Source: Myxococcales bacterium
Lineage (GTDB): Bacteria; Myxococcota_A; Polyangia; Fen-1088
Direction: 5' to 3'
DNA: 64,000 nucleotides
Assembly (NCBI GenBank): GCA_022184915.1
Contig: JAGTJU010000003.1
Span: forward strand, 620,001 to 684,000
Shown here piece after piece: positions 15,706 through 23,049 of the stretch. How positions within the stretch are numbered: the stretch's first letter is position 1; every line of letters begins with the position of its first letter. The translations under genes were made by a program, and so were the position numbers. A model generated the notes under the pieces. That model worked only from the letters and a program-made list of their open reading frames with translations. It was not told where the DNA came from and did no database searches.

Positions 15706-16091
15706 ATTCCAGCCTTATGGGCAAAACCCCAGCTGAAGTCTACGAGTCGCATCCCCGCGCCCCCATGCCGGACACCCTGCTCAAAGAGGTGCTCATCGTC
15801 CGGGCCCCGCGGCGTGTTCGGCGTGACGGAACTGTCTCGGTGGCGGGCACCGACTTCGAGCTTACTCAAGGATATCTGTCCGGACGCACCGTGACGGTGG
15901 CAAGAACGCTCCTTGACGCCAGCGAACCGCCTTGGGTGGAACATGAGGATCAGAGGCTCGCGCTCCACGTCGTCAATGCGCAGAAGAATGGCAAGTTTCC
16001 TCGGCCCCACCGTCCACAGCGTGGAATTGATGCACTGCCGTTCGACCCGGCCGGAGCCCTGCTGGCCGCCGCCACGGGAGGCGCACGATGA
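15706..16091 (+). pseudogene. 3' fragment of a second rve transposase
   Basis: The frame enters at GKTPAEVYESHPRAPMPDTL and continues into a Mu-type C-terminal domain (LRV-like LIVRAPRRVRRDGTVSVAG). The catalytic core is missing. Its stop overlaps the following ATPase start (ATGA at 16088), the usual transposase/ATPase arrangement. It is clearly different from the transposase of the 2902 element. Confidence 0.72.
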
Positions 16092-16885
16092 ACACCCAAT
16101 GGCTTTCCCACTTCCGCCTTTCCGACCCACCCTTTTCCAAGGAGATCTCCGACGTAAACCTGTGGGTGCCATCCTCGCGGAAGGCCGTGCTGGAGGATCT
16201 GGTGGAGGCCTGCAGCGACCGCGGGCACGTGATGCTCACGGGCGAGCCTGGCGTGGGCAAGACCTGCGTGCTGCGTGCTCTGAGGCGCCGTCTTCCAGAC
16301 GCAGGCTTCCGCCTGACGTACTGCCACAACGCCACCCTCGGCCGGCGTGACTTCTATCGGCAGCTTTGTCTCGCGCTCGGCCTGTCGCCGAAGGCAACCG
16401 CGGCAGCCGTCTTCTTTGAGGTGTCGAGCCACGTGCAGCAGCTCGGACAAGATCGCGTACATCCCGTCTTCCTGCTCGACGAGAGCCAACTCCTTCACCA
16501 AGATGTCTTGGATCACCTGCACATCCTCGCCAACTACGAATGGGACTCAAAGGCACTCCTGTCCCTCGTCATGGTGGGACTGCCAGAGCTGAGTGATCGC
16601 ATGAGCCTGCGCCGCAATAGGTCGCTTTTCTCACGCATCCACACGCGCCTTACCCTTGCCGAAGCAGCGCCCGAGGACACCGCCGAGTACGTGGCCTATC
16701 GGCTCGAGCGGACGGGTGGCAGGCAAGACGCCTTCACCAGCGACGCCCTAGCCCTACTGCACGAGGCCTCTGGCGGCCGCCTCCGCGACATCGACCGCAT
16801 CTGCACTGGAGCGCTCAAAAGGGCGGCACGCAAGGGTCTGAAACGGGTGGACCCAGGAATCATTGAACAGGCCTCAAAGGATTAA
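16088..16885 (+). CDS. ExeA/TniB-like transposition ATPase
   Basis: The 265-residue protein starts NTQWLSHFRLSDPPFSKEI and has a Walker A GEPGVGKTCVLRAL near residues 52-65 and a Walker B-type VFLLDESQLLHQDVL. It belongs to the ExeA-like ATPases, though only distantly related to the one at 3383. The reading frame is complete, but its transposase partner is a fragment, so the gene is probably a relic. Confidence 0.85.
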   Translation: MNTQWLSHFRLSDPPFSKEISDVNLWVPSSRKAVLEDLVEACSDRGHVMLTGEPGVGKTCVLRALRRRLPDAGFRLTYCHNATLGRRDFYRQLCLALGLSPKATAAAVFFEVSSHVQQLGQDRVHPVFLLDESQLLHQDVLDHLHILANYEWDSKALLSLVMVGLPELSDRMSLRRNRSLFSRIHTRLTLAEAAPEDTAEYVAYRLERTGGRQDAFTSDALALLHEASGGRLRDIDRICTGALKRAARKGLKRVDPGIIEQASKD

Positions 16886-17001
16886 AGCAGACCTCGCGTC
16901 ACCGCCCCGATGGCCATCGCCGACGTGCCGCAGATCGCGCACGTATGCGATGGCCATTGCTTTATCTGCTCAGCTGCCACGCCAATCCCCATCAGTGACC
17001 A

Positions 17002-17382
17002 CGACTCAATGTCCATCACCCGACGTGCGCGGCAACAATGGGAGGACGCGGTGCTATCGCTTGAGCCGAATGTGCGCCCCGGACTTTTCAGCGCCCAAGA
17101 CGATCTCGACATGTGTGCCTTCGTACGGATCTGCACCCACTACCTGCAGATAGGGCATGGCTTGAAGAGGGAGCGCTCATCCGCGACGCGCACCTGCTTG
17201 CAGATATCCCCGGCGTCCTCATTCACGGGCGGCACGACATGAGCTGTCCCGTCGAGACGGCATGGGAGTTGTCTCGCGCATGGCCGGGCGTCAAGCTACA
17301 GGTTATTGAGGACACAGGTCACCTTCCGAGCGACACGAAACGCAGAGCACTGCTTCAGGCGCTTGACAGCTTCGCGCGGTAA
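17002..17382 (+). pseudogene. Prolyl iminopeptidase/alpha-beta hydrolase fragment (cassette 10)
   Basis: One frame reads TRRARQQWEDAVLSLEPN and ICTHYLQIGHGL. After a shift near 17155 another frame continues ADIPGVLIHGRHDMSCPVET and AWELSRAWPGVKLQVIEDTG to the stop at 17382. These segments are the C-terminal half of a prolyl aminopeptidase (S33) with its aspartate and histidine regions. The N-terminal half with the nucleophile is missing, removed together with the start of the cassette. Bases 16886-17001 hold nothing I recognise. Confidence 0.7.
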
Positions 17383-17398
17383 GGTTGAGGAGCATTCC

Positions 17399-17535
17399 GT
17401 CCAACCCGGCGTTCAAGCTGACGAAGCCCAGGACTGCAGAGGAAATCCTGGATGCACCTGAGGCTCTTGAAGCGTTGAAGGGGTTGTGAGACCCTTTCGA
17501 AAGGGCTTCGCAGCTCAAGCCCAAACACGTTGGAC
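17399..17535 (+). repeat. attC site, 137 bp
   Basis: R'' is GTCCAAC (17399-17405) and R' is GTTGGAC (17529-17535). The start of its own cassette (expected TTGGAC) has been deleted. Confidence 0.9.
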
Positions 17536-17588
17536 GGACGAAGACTGAGCCTGTTTGTCGGTTGGCCACATGTGGTAAGCTCGACCCT

Positions 17589-17783
17589 GTGGAAGCGAGA
17601 ATCGCTACTTTTTCTACTTTCGAGGAAGCCGACGAGGCTGAGGCGCGTTATTACGCCAGCCTAAGCGGTCAAGAGCGCCTTGAAATTGTGGTCGAGCTAG
17701 CAAGTCGGTATTGGGGAGAACACGTTGAAGATTCCGGACGATTGGCGCGAGTTTATCGGGTTGATGAACTCTCACGGCGTTGA
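17589..17783 (+). CDS. Small antitoxin-like partner of the nucleotidyltransferase (cassette 11)
   Basis: From a GTG at 17589 the product begins EARIATFSTFEEADEAEARY and continues ASLSGQERLEIVVELASRYW and RLARVYRVDEL. Short proteins of this shape (YY..L...ERL...EL) commonly precede MNT/AbiEii-type nucleotidyltransferases, presumably as antitoxin. A palindrome CCACATGTGG (17565-17574) just upstream may be its operator. The stop is 58 bases inside the next gene, suggesting coupled translation. Confidence 0.72.
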   Translation: MEARIATFSTFEEADEAEARYYASLSGQERLEIVVELASRYWGEHVEDSGRLARVYRVDELSRR

Positions 17784-18189
17784 TTACCTGCTGGTCGGCG
17801 GCCATGCAGTCGGGTTTCACGGGCATCCTCGCCTAACGGGAGACATCGATTTTTTCGTCCGACCGACCGCAGAGAACGCTGCTGCTCTGGCAAGAGTTCT
17901 CGAAGAGTTCGGCTTTGAGAAGACGGATGAACTCCGAAAGGAGTTCGCGAAGCCGGACAAAATTGTGCAGCTCGGGCGCCCACCTTTCCGCATCGATTTG
18001 CTGACGTCGATCTCCGGCGTTAATTTCGCCGATGCTGAAGCCGAATGTATGGCGGCTGTGCTCGACGGTGTCGCCATTCGGGTGATCGGTAAAGAGGCGC
18101 TACTGACCAACAAGCGCACATCGGGCCGTCCCAAAGACCTGGTTGATGTCGCGGAGCTGGAGAAGGTGGATCGCGTAAAGGGGCGTTAG
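17725..18189 (+). CDS. AbiEii/MNT-like nucleotidyltransferase, probable toxin
   Basis: The 154-residue protein has DYLLVGGHAVGFHGHPRLTG directly followed by DIDFFV, the G-G/S...DxD active site of the polymerase-beta nucleotidyltransferase fold (DUF6036-like). A downstream FRIDLLTSISG supplies a third acidic residue. Proteins of this group act as type IV-like or MNT toxins that nucleotidylate tRNA or partner proteins. The target here is unknown. The stop is 12 bases before the R'' box GTCCAAC. Confidence 0.82.
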   Translation: MKIPDDWREFIGLMNSHGVDYLLVGGHAVGFHGHPRLTGDIDFFVRPTAENAAALARVLEEFGFEKTDELRKEFAKPDKIVQLGRPPFRIDLLTSISGVNFADAEAECMAAVLDGVAIRVIGKEALLTNKRTSGRPKDLVDVAELEKVDRVKGR

Positions 18190-18200
18190 CCCTTAGCGCC

Positions 18201-18250
18201 GTCCAACTAATCCCAGTGATCACTTGTGTTGAACCTGGTACCCGGCATGG
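18201..18250 (+). repeat. Truncated attC
   Basis: R'' GTCCAAC (18201-18207) matches the TTGGAC start of cassette 11, but the rest of the site is missing. The sequence soon joins the tail of a gene-less type A cassette. Confidence 0.7.
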
Positions 18251-18282
18251 GCGAACCTGAGATGTGCATGATGAGTTCAGCC
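18251..18282. other. Tail remnant of a gene-less type A cassette
   Basis: Bases ACCTGAGATGTGCATGATGA and onward are identical to the end of cassettes 2 and 7. A deletion between cassettes has left only this tail and its attC. Confidence 0.75.
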
Positions 18283-18417
18283 GCCGAACAAAGGCTTGCA
18301 GCTGCCGAAGCCCAGGCCGTTTGTGGAGAACCAAGATGGGTCTTGGGCCCTTGAAGCGCCTGCGGGGTTGTGAGAGCCTGTCGAAGGGCTTCGCAGATGA
18401 AGCCCGACACGTTCGAC
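18283..18417 (+). repeat. attC site, 135 bp
   Basis: R'' is GCCGAAC (18283-18289), as in the type A cassettes. R' is GTTCGAC (18411-18417). Confidence 0.92.
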
Positions 18418-18433
18418 GGACGAGAATTTGCCG

Positions 18434-18952
18434 ATGGGCGCAGGGAGAATAGACGCCATCCTGATCGCGGGTGCGAACGGCGCCGGGAAAACGACCTTCG
18501 CTAGGCAGTTCCTGCACGTCCGTTATCCCGAGGCGACTTTCCTAAACGCAGACGAAATCCAAAGGGAGCGCCACGAGTTCGCCCATCCGTTCGTGGCGGG
18601 CCGAGAGCTGCTGCGTCGCTTGTCGCATCTAGAGTTCTTGCGGAGAAGCTTCGCGATCGAATCGACGCTGGCCTCGCGGATGTATGCCCGGAGGATCTTA
18701 AAGTGGAAGAGCCTCGGATATCGCACGCAGCTCCACTTCATCGAGCTGCCATCGGCGGATCTTGCCTTGAAGCGTGTGGCCGCCAGAGTCGCCGCGGGTG
18801 GTCATGATGTCCCGGCGGAAGATGTCGTGAGGCGATTTCAGCAGGGAATCGCGCTGTTCGGCAGCGAATACTCGCACTTGGTCCATCGGTGCTATCTTTG
18901 GAAAAGTGACGAGCGAGGCCTAACTCTTGCACAACGACGCGAAAACCCCTGA
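18434..18952 (+). CDS. Zeta-like P-loop kinase, second copy (cassette 13)
   Basis: The product is closely similar to that at 242 and keeps the Walker A GANGAGKTT, FLNADEIQRE, FAIESTL and ADLALKRVAARV segments. Differences are scattered substitutions without frameshifts, so both copies appear to be maintained. The ATG at 18434 corresponds to the start of copy one. Its cassette has the same ends (TTCGAC and GTCGAAC), so the two are duplicates of one ancestral cassette that have since diverged. Confidence 0.8.
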   Translation: MGAGRIDAILIAGANGAGKTTFARQFLHVRYPEATFLNADEIQRERHEFAHPFVAGRELLRRLSHLEFLRRSFAIESTLASRMYARRILKWKSLGYRTQLHFIELPSADLALKRVAARVAAGGHDVPAEDVVRRFQQGIALFGSEYSHLVHRCYLWKSDERGLTLAQRRENP

Positions 18953-19127
18953 AGACTCGGAGGAGTTGGAAGCCCTTCTGGAGGCGGCAAGGCGAGCGAA
19001 CTGGGACGCTCAACATGGCCCAAAGCATTTGCGTTCTGGGCGATACTTCTCCTACGAGAAGCCAACAAGTCAAAACGGAGCATCGGTGGCGAGAGACGCC
19101 GCCGTCGAACCAGGCATTGAAGACTGA
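18927..19127 (+). CDS. Small partner of the zeta-like kinase, second copy
   Basis: Sixty-six residues, TTG start, nearly the same as the product at 735-935, including LLEAARRANWDAQHGPKHLR. It overlaps the kinase gene by 26 bases and ends inside the attC at the same point (GIED). Conservation of both length and overlap supports translation. Confidence 0.6.
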   Translation: MHNDAKTPEDSEELEALLEAARRANWDAQHGPKHLRSGRYFSYEKPTSQNGASVARDAAVEPGIED

Positions 19128-19169
19128 CGGCCGCTTCGCGGCCGCAGCTTAGTGCCCGACACGTTGGCC
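19104..19169 (+). repeat. attC site, short 66-bp type
   Basis: R'' is GTCGAAC (19104-19110), matching cassette 13. R' is GTTGGCC (19163-19169). It has the same CGGCCGC/TTCG hairpin as the site at 912. Confidence 0.92.
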
Positions 19170-19192
19170 AGACTTAGCGTCACACGGAGAGA

Positions 19193-19510
19193 TCACGCTG
19201 CGATCGCTTTTGCCAGTTCCTTCTTCGATGCGCCGAGTGCGAGGAGTGACCGAACCAATAGGTCCAACGACACTGACGGATCTCCAGTCTCCATCTTGGC
19301 CACCCGCGACTGGCTCGACCGAATCATCTTGGCCAGATCAGTTTGCGTAAGTCCACGGCGCTCTCGTCGACCCCTGAGGGAATCGCTGAGGTGAAGCTTC
19401 AGCTCCACGTAGCGTGCCTCTTCTGGCGTCAGCTCCAAAAATTCCTCGGCATTGCCGACCTTCCAGCCCTTCTTTTCGAGTGCAGTTCGCTTTGTCTTAC
19501 GCATCGTCAT
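19193..19510 (-). CDS. higA: XRE-family antitoxin of a reversed HigBA-like pair (cassette 14)
   Basis: The 105-residue protein has an acidic N-terminus (VGNAEEFLELTPEEARYVEL) followed by a helix-turn-helix, RGLTQTDLAKMIRSSQSRVA. This is the usual layout of antitoxins partnered with Gp49/HigB-like RelE toxins. It reads against the array direction and overlaps the toxin gene by 14 bases. The gene is intact while its toxin is frameshifted. Confidence 0.88.
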   Translation of the reverse strand: MTMRKTKRTALEKKGWKVGNAEEFLELTPEEARYVELKLHLSDSLRGRRERRGLTQTDLAKMIRSSQSRVAKMETGDPSVSLDLLVRSLLALGASKKELAKAIAA

Positions 19511-19789
19511 ACTCCCTCAGCCGTCGTTGCGCGGTTTCGATCGCGCTCTTCGGCGTTTGATTGGTTTTCTTCTTAAAGACCTCAGCAAATATTATGGCGT
19601 CTGAATCGGTTCGATAGACGAGCCTCCATGTACAGTCCCTGTCGACGATTCGTAGCTCATGACACCTCGGCCCGATCACCGGCATGGGACGTGACTGCGG
19701 CATCGACAGCGTCTCCCTGCTTGAAGCATTCTCAGGAGGAAGCCCGCCTCTAGCCGCGCTTCTTTGCCAATGGGTGGCGTTTTCACCAC
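19497..19789 (-). pseudogene. higB: HigB/Gp49-like toxin gene, frameshifted
   Basis: From a GTG at 19789 the minus strand reads KTPPIGKEARLEAGFLLRML and then QAG. One base is missing in a G run near 19714, after which a second frame continues ETLSMPQSRPMPVIGPRCHE and ELRIVDRDCTWRLVYRTDSD. The two frames together make a full-length RelE-superfamily toxin. The single-base loss should inactivate it unless the sequence has an error there. Confidence 0.82.
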
Positions 19790-19896
19790 AGTTTTAAGCC
19801 AAACAAGGGGCTTGTCCTTGGGACTCACTTTCCACAAGAATATGTCATTTCTGACATGGCGTCAACAGGTTCTGTGCATGCCTCCCCGGGTGCGCT

Positions 19897-19903
19897 GGCC
19901 AAC
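19897..19903 (+). repeat. R'' box of an attC split by an IS110-family remnant
   Basis: GGCCAAC, the exact complement of the TTGGCC that opens cassette 14 at 19164. The remainder of this attC lies at 21058-21181. Confidence 0.82.
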
Positions 19904-21057
19904 CCACGCCCTGAGGCGGACCGCAAGGATTAGGGAGAGGATTCGGCAGCAAACTTCAGGAGGGGTGACCCCCGCCTCTTGAGGGCCTCGAGGTAGGTGG
20001 ATTCGTCGTACGAGACGCGGTCGTGCCAACAGCGCCAGAGGATGCGGATCCACTTGAAGGCCAGGGCACGAATGGTGGCGTTTGTGGGAGACGCCCTTGG
20101 CTTTGTGGCGCTCGTAAAAGGCTTTTGCCCAGAAGGACCTGGGGATGGTCTCGCCGACCCACTCGACGAAGCTCTGGCGGAGGAAGGTGGAGCAGATGAA
20201 GCGCCAATGCACCCAGCTCTTCTGGCCGCTGCGTTCGGTGACCGGGGCGACGCCGGCATACTTTTGCATCGAAGCCGCGTTGGGGAAGCGCTCTCGGTTC
20301 TCTCCGAAGGCTGCGAGCAGACGCGGGGCCAGAGCGGCGCCAGCGCCGGGGAGCTGCTTGAAGATGGCGGAATCGGGGAGTTTGGCGCACGTGGCCTCGA
20401 TGGTGTCGTCGAAGCTTTGGATGGCCTTGTTCACCTCACGGAGCTGGCCGATGAGGCCCCTGACCATCAAGATGGCCGGCTCGATGACGGCAGAGTCCTG
20501 CGTGAGGGGGCGGGCCTCTGCGATGGCCTGGAGGCGCTTTTCGATGATGGCGGAATGGCGGAGGTTGCCCTCACGGAAAAAGGTCCTGAGGGTCTCTGGG
20601 CGCGCCCTCTTGAGTGCCTGGAGGATTGGCCACCGTTCGACGAAGTCCAAGAAGACATCCGTGAACTTGTCTCGAAAGAGGCTCAAAACCAAGGGATGGT
20701 AGGCTTTGAGATGCCACGTGAGGCGGTTGGTCAGGCGGGTGCGGTCCTGCACCAGCTGGCGTCTATCCTGCACGAGGCGGCGGAGCTGACGCATCTCCGG
20801 CTGCAGGGGGAAGAACCGCTCGGGGTGCCGCAGGACGAAGTCGGCAGCGAGGAGGGCATCGGAGGGGTCGTCCTTCGCCCGGGAAGGCGTGAAAGTCTGG
20901 CGGTACTTGGCGAGGCCATCTCGCCTCACCGGGAACAGCACGAAGCTGTCGTACTCGAGGAGGGCGGACACCACCGGGCCCCGTTCGAGCTCGAGATGTC
21001 CCGCCTCGATGCTCGCCCCTGTCGAGCCATTCACCAAATTGGAACGCAACACCCATA
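19904..21057 (-). mobile_element. IS110-family element remnant inserted in an attC
   Basis: The minus-strand transposase shows ERGPVVSALLEYDSFVLFPV, FTPSRAKDDPSDALLAADFV and KLPDSAIFKQLPGAGAALAP, all typical of IS110 (DEDD) transposases. The N-terminal DEDD portion is missing. The C-terminus is frameshifted near 20090, since ATIRALAFKWIRILWRCWHD continues in another frame to 19931. The remnant lies exactly between the R'' box and the L'' arm of the attC, the place favoured by the IS1111-attC subgroup. Confidence 0.8.
19931..21037 (-). pseudogene. IS110-family transposase, 5'-truncated and frameshifted
   Basis: About 370 codons survive, from VNGSTGASIEAGHLELERGP to LLKFAAESSP. The first acidic catalytic residues, normally in the N-terminal 60 residues, are absent. 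One shift occurs where AFYERHKAKGVSH changes frame. The protein cannot be functional. Confidence 0.85.
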
Positions 21058-21181
21058 CCAGCGTTGAAGACGTACAAGGCCATGACTGTCACCTTGAACC
21101 TAGACACGGCAGCGGTGCGCCGGCGACAATGCGGTCTTGGGCGTTGATGGGCTTTGCCGCTTAACGCCAAGCACGTTAGCC
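21058..21181 (+). repeat. L''-to-R' part of the split attC
   Basis: It begins CCAGCGTTGAAGACGTACAA and ends with the arm GGGCTTTGCCGCTTAACGCC and R' GTTAGCC (21175-21181). With GGCCAAC at 19897 it reconstitutes an attC of about 131 bp. Confidence 0.85.
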
Positions 21182-21218
21182 AGACCCGGGGCGCCCACGA
21201 CACCCGCCATGATGGGCC

Positions 21219-21247
21219 TTGAAAATGGTATCGCCCGTGATACCATT
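21219..21247 (+). promoter_or_regulatory. Promoter and operator of the PIN/RHH cassette
   Basis: TTGAAA (21219-21224), 16 bases and TACCAT (21241-21246). The perfect inverted repeat AATGGTATC/GATACCATT (21224-21232, 21239-21247) covers the promoter, a clear repressor site. The first GTG of the toxin gene is 9 bases beyond. Confidence 0.68.
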
Positions 21248-21255
21248 CTAGGGAC

Positions 21256-21675
21256 GTGGTGATTGTTGTTGATACATCCGTACTTGTCGCTGCCTGGCGG
21301 TCAAGACAAGGTGCGTCGTTTGCGCTGGTGTCTCAGATTGGTTTGGGGAAGTTTGAAGTGGCGGTTTCGGTTCCGTTGGCTTTGGAATACGAATCAGCAC
21401 TGCTTCGAAATCTGGCGCCCGGTAAGTTAACGCCCGGAGACGTCCGCATCTTTGTCGACTTTATTTGCAGCGTTGCACAGAGACAGGACATTTTCTTTTT
21501 GTGGCGACCGATGTTGCGAGATCCCAACGATGACATGGTAGCGGAAGTCGCAGTGGCCGCTGCGTGTAATGCGATCATTACCCACAACACCCGTGACTTT
21601 GCCGGATTGGACCGCTTCCAAATCACGGTACAGACTCCTCAGGAGTTCATTAGAACGTTAGGGGACAAAAGATGA
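21256..21675 (+). CDS. PIN-domain toxin of the COG1569 type (cassette 15)
   Basis: The 139-residue protein starts VIVVDTSVLVAAWRSRQGAS with the first aspartate. It shows LALEYESALLRNL with the glutamate and MLRDPNDDMVAEVAVAAACN with further acids, and ends IITHNTRDFAGLDRF. This is the PIN_3/COG1569 type, which usually stands before a ribbon-helix-helix antitoxin, as here. A ribonuclease activity is expected. Confidence 0.88.
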   Translation: MVIVVDTSVLVAAWRSRQGASFALVSQIGLGKFEVAVSVPLALEYESALLRNLAPGKLTPGDVRIFVDFICSVAQRQDIFFLWRPMLRDPNDDMVAEVAVAAACNAIITHNTRDFAGLDRFQITVQTPQEFIRTLGDKR

Positions 21676-22022
21676 GCACTCTAAGTCTTCGACTCCCAGA
21701 GTCGATCCATCAAAAGCTAGGTGAAGTCGCCGAAAAAGAAGGCGTTTCGATCAATCAGTTGATCAACTCTGCTGTGGCGGAAAAGCTTTCAGCCTTGCTG
21801 ACTGAAAAATATCTCTCTGAACGGGCTAGCCGCGGTGATCGAAAGGCGTTCGAATCCGTCCTGGCAAAGATTCCCAATGCCCCCGCAGCGCCTGGCGATG
21901 AATTGCCGACAACACTTAGCAAGGTGGGCAAACGTCAGCTGGCTAACCAGGTGTTGCAGCAGTCGGGGCCGCAGAAGCGTTCGCGAAAAGTTGTTTCGGC
22001 CAAGCGGCGGCCCCGTAGCTGA
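21672..22022 (+). CDS. HicB-like ribbon-helix-helix antitoxin with attC-encoded tail
   Basis: The 116-residue product begins STLSLRLPESIHQKLGEVAE and EGVSINQLINSAVAEKLSAL, a ribbon-helix-helix DNA-binding domain. It overlaps the toxin stop by 4 bases. The last residues (about 26, basic) are encoded by the attC, whose R'' box GGCTAAC (21941) lies within the reading frame. It probably represses its promoter through the AATGGTATC palindrome. Confidence 0.85.
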   Translation: MSTLSLRLPESIHQKLGEVAEKEGVSINQLINSAVAEKLSALLTEKYLSERASRGDRKAFESVLAKIPNAPAAPGDELPTTLSKVGKRQLANQVLQQSGPQKRSRKVVSAKRRPRS

Positions 22023-22039
22023 AGCCCAACACGTTAGGC
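21941..22039 (+). repeat. attC site, 99 bp
   Basis: R'' is GGCTAAC (21941-21947), matching the TTAGCC start of cassette 15. R' is GTTAGGC (22033-22039). Inner stem: GTCGGGGCCG with CGGCCCCG. Confidence 0.92.
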
Positions 22040-22058
22040 GCACAGAGGGAGACCATTC

Positions 22059-22568
22059 TTGACGACCGCCCATTTAGTCGTGGGATTGCCCTGTTCAGGC
22101 AAAAGCGTTTATGCGGCAGCTCTTCAGAAGGAAACTGGCGCCGTTTTGTTCACGCTTGATCACTGGTTGATTGAAGCCTTCGGTCGTCAGCCCCTAGGCG
22201 AGGCTGGGCATCCCGAACATGTATGCCGCGTGCTGAAGGTTCGAAGACTGATCTTGAACGTGGCTTGCCAGGTACTCGCGCGAGGGCTTGACGTAATCCT
22301 AGACGATGGCTTCTTCCTTCGTAAGCATCGACGCCAAGTGATCACCGAGGTCAACGGTTGTGGAGGCGCCGCCAAAATTCACCATCTTAACCCACCGCTG
22401 GAAGTTATTTTAGATCGACTAGCGAAGCGCAATGACTTCCTTCCGGAACACAATTTCTACATTGAAGATGCGCTGTTCATGAGGTTTGCCGCGCTCTTTG
22501 AAGCGCCGACCGATGGCGAAGGAGCGCAGCTATTGATAGCCAACGCCGGCGGTAATCGGGACCCTTGA
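22059..22568 (+). CDS. P-loop kinase of the AAA_33 type (cassette 16)
   Basis: The 169-residue protein has a Walker A VGLPCSGKSVYAAALQ near residues 8-23 and later LDVILDDGFFLRKHRRQVIT and EVILDRLAKRNDF, as in small zeta/gluconate-kinase-like ATP-binding proteins. The start is uncertain: a TTG at 22059 or an ATT three bases earlier, both behind a GGGAG ribosome-binding site. There is no second gene in the cassette. The substrate is unknown; resistance or phosphotransfer roles are possible. Confidence 0.78.
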   Translation: MTTAHLVVGLPCSGKSVYAAALQKETGAVLFTLDHWLIEAFGRQPLGEAGHPEHVCRVLKVRRLILNVACQVLARGLDVILDDGFFLRKHRRQVITEVNGCGGAAKIHHLNPPLEVILDRLAKRNDFLPEHNFYIEDALFMRFAALFEAPTDGEGAQLLIANAGGNRDP

Positions 22569-22611
22569 GGCCTGGGTCAGTAACTTGCTCTGCCATGCTG
22601 GCGCCCAAGAT

Positions 22612-22721
22612 TAACCAGGCCTTCCCAGGCCTTGAAGACAGACGAAGCCCAGGACTGCAGAGGAAAACCAGGATGGACCTTGGGCTCTTGAAGCCGCAGC
22701 TTAAGCCCAACCACGTTGGAC
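22612..22721 (+). repeat. attC site with degenerate R''
   Basis: R' is GTTGGAC (22715-22721) and the arms CTTGAAGACAGACGAAGCCC and GGGCTCTTGAAGCCGCAGC are clear. The R'' box does not match the TTAGGC cassette start: GATTAAC (22612) or GGCCTTC are the nearest candidates. The site may be non-functional or recombined. Confidence 0.65.
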
Positions 22722-22753
22722 GGACTGGCGATCGTGCTATTCCGAGATCATGC

Positions 22754-22781
22754 TTGCTCGCTAACATTACCGTGGTAATGT
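22754..22781 (+). promoter_or_regulatory. Promoter and operator of the second vapBC
   Basis: TTGCTC (22754-22759), 16 bases and TAATGT (22776-22781). The palindrome CATTACC/GGTAATG (22765-22780) overlaps the -10 box. The ATG at 22789 is 7 bases downstream. Confidence 0.6.
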
Positions 22782-22788
22782 GGTTGTT

Positions 22789-23049
22789 ATGGTGCTCGCA
22801 AAGTCGAAAGTTACCGCACAGGGTCAGATCTCAGTTCCAGCCGAGATCAGACGCGTGCTTGGCGTTGGACCTGGAGCGGTTCTCGAGTGGAACGAGGAGA
22901 ACGGGAGGATCATTGTTACGCGGGTGAGGCAGCACAGTTCGGAAGAAATCCACGCGGCGCTTTTTCCGAGCGGCACGAAGAGGAGAAGCACGGAGGAACT
23001 CAAGGAAGGGATCAGGAAAAATGTCAGGGCCCGCTATGCGCGCCGTTGA
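22789..23049 (+). CDS. vapB: AbrB-fold antitoxin, VapB type (cassette 17)
   Basis: The product starts VLAKSKVTAQGQISVPAEIR and RVLGVGPGAVLEW, a canonical AbrB/SpoVT domain. The C-terminal part (HSSEEIHAALFPSG and a basic tail) should contact the toxin. An in-frame GTG at 22780 lies inside the -10 region, so the ATG at 22789 is preferred. It overlaps the PIN gene. The cassette ends match (TTGGAC, GTCCAAC). Confidence 0.88.
   Translation: MVLAKSKVTAQGQISVPAEIRRVLGVGPGAVLEWNEENGRIIVTRVRQHSSEEIHAALFPSGTKRRSTEELKEGIRKNVRARYARR

Larger units (their letters stand above)
13876..16885. mobile_element. Mosaic transposon remnant
   Basis: Bases 13876-14210 plus 15598-15705 repeat the left end of the transposon at 2902 (offset 10,974) at near identity, including the TGTTGTC end and the terminator hairpin. 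At 15706 the similarity stops. The sequence switches to the 3' end of a different rve transposase and its ATPase, in the opposite direction. No right end or target duplication is recognisable, so this is a recombined remnant that has also deleted neighbouring cassette sequence. Confidence 0.75.

Noticed and set aside
16863-17153. Plus-strand frame after the second ATPase
   Set aside because: It has no family features and overlaps the other frame that carries the recognisable hydrolase fragment.
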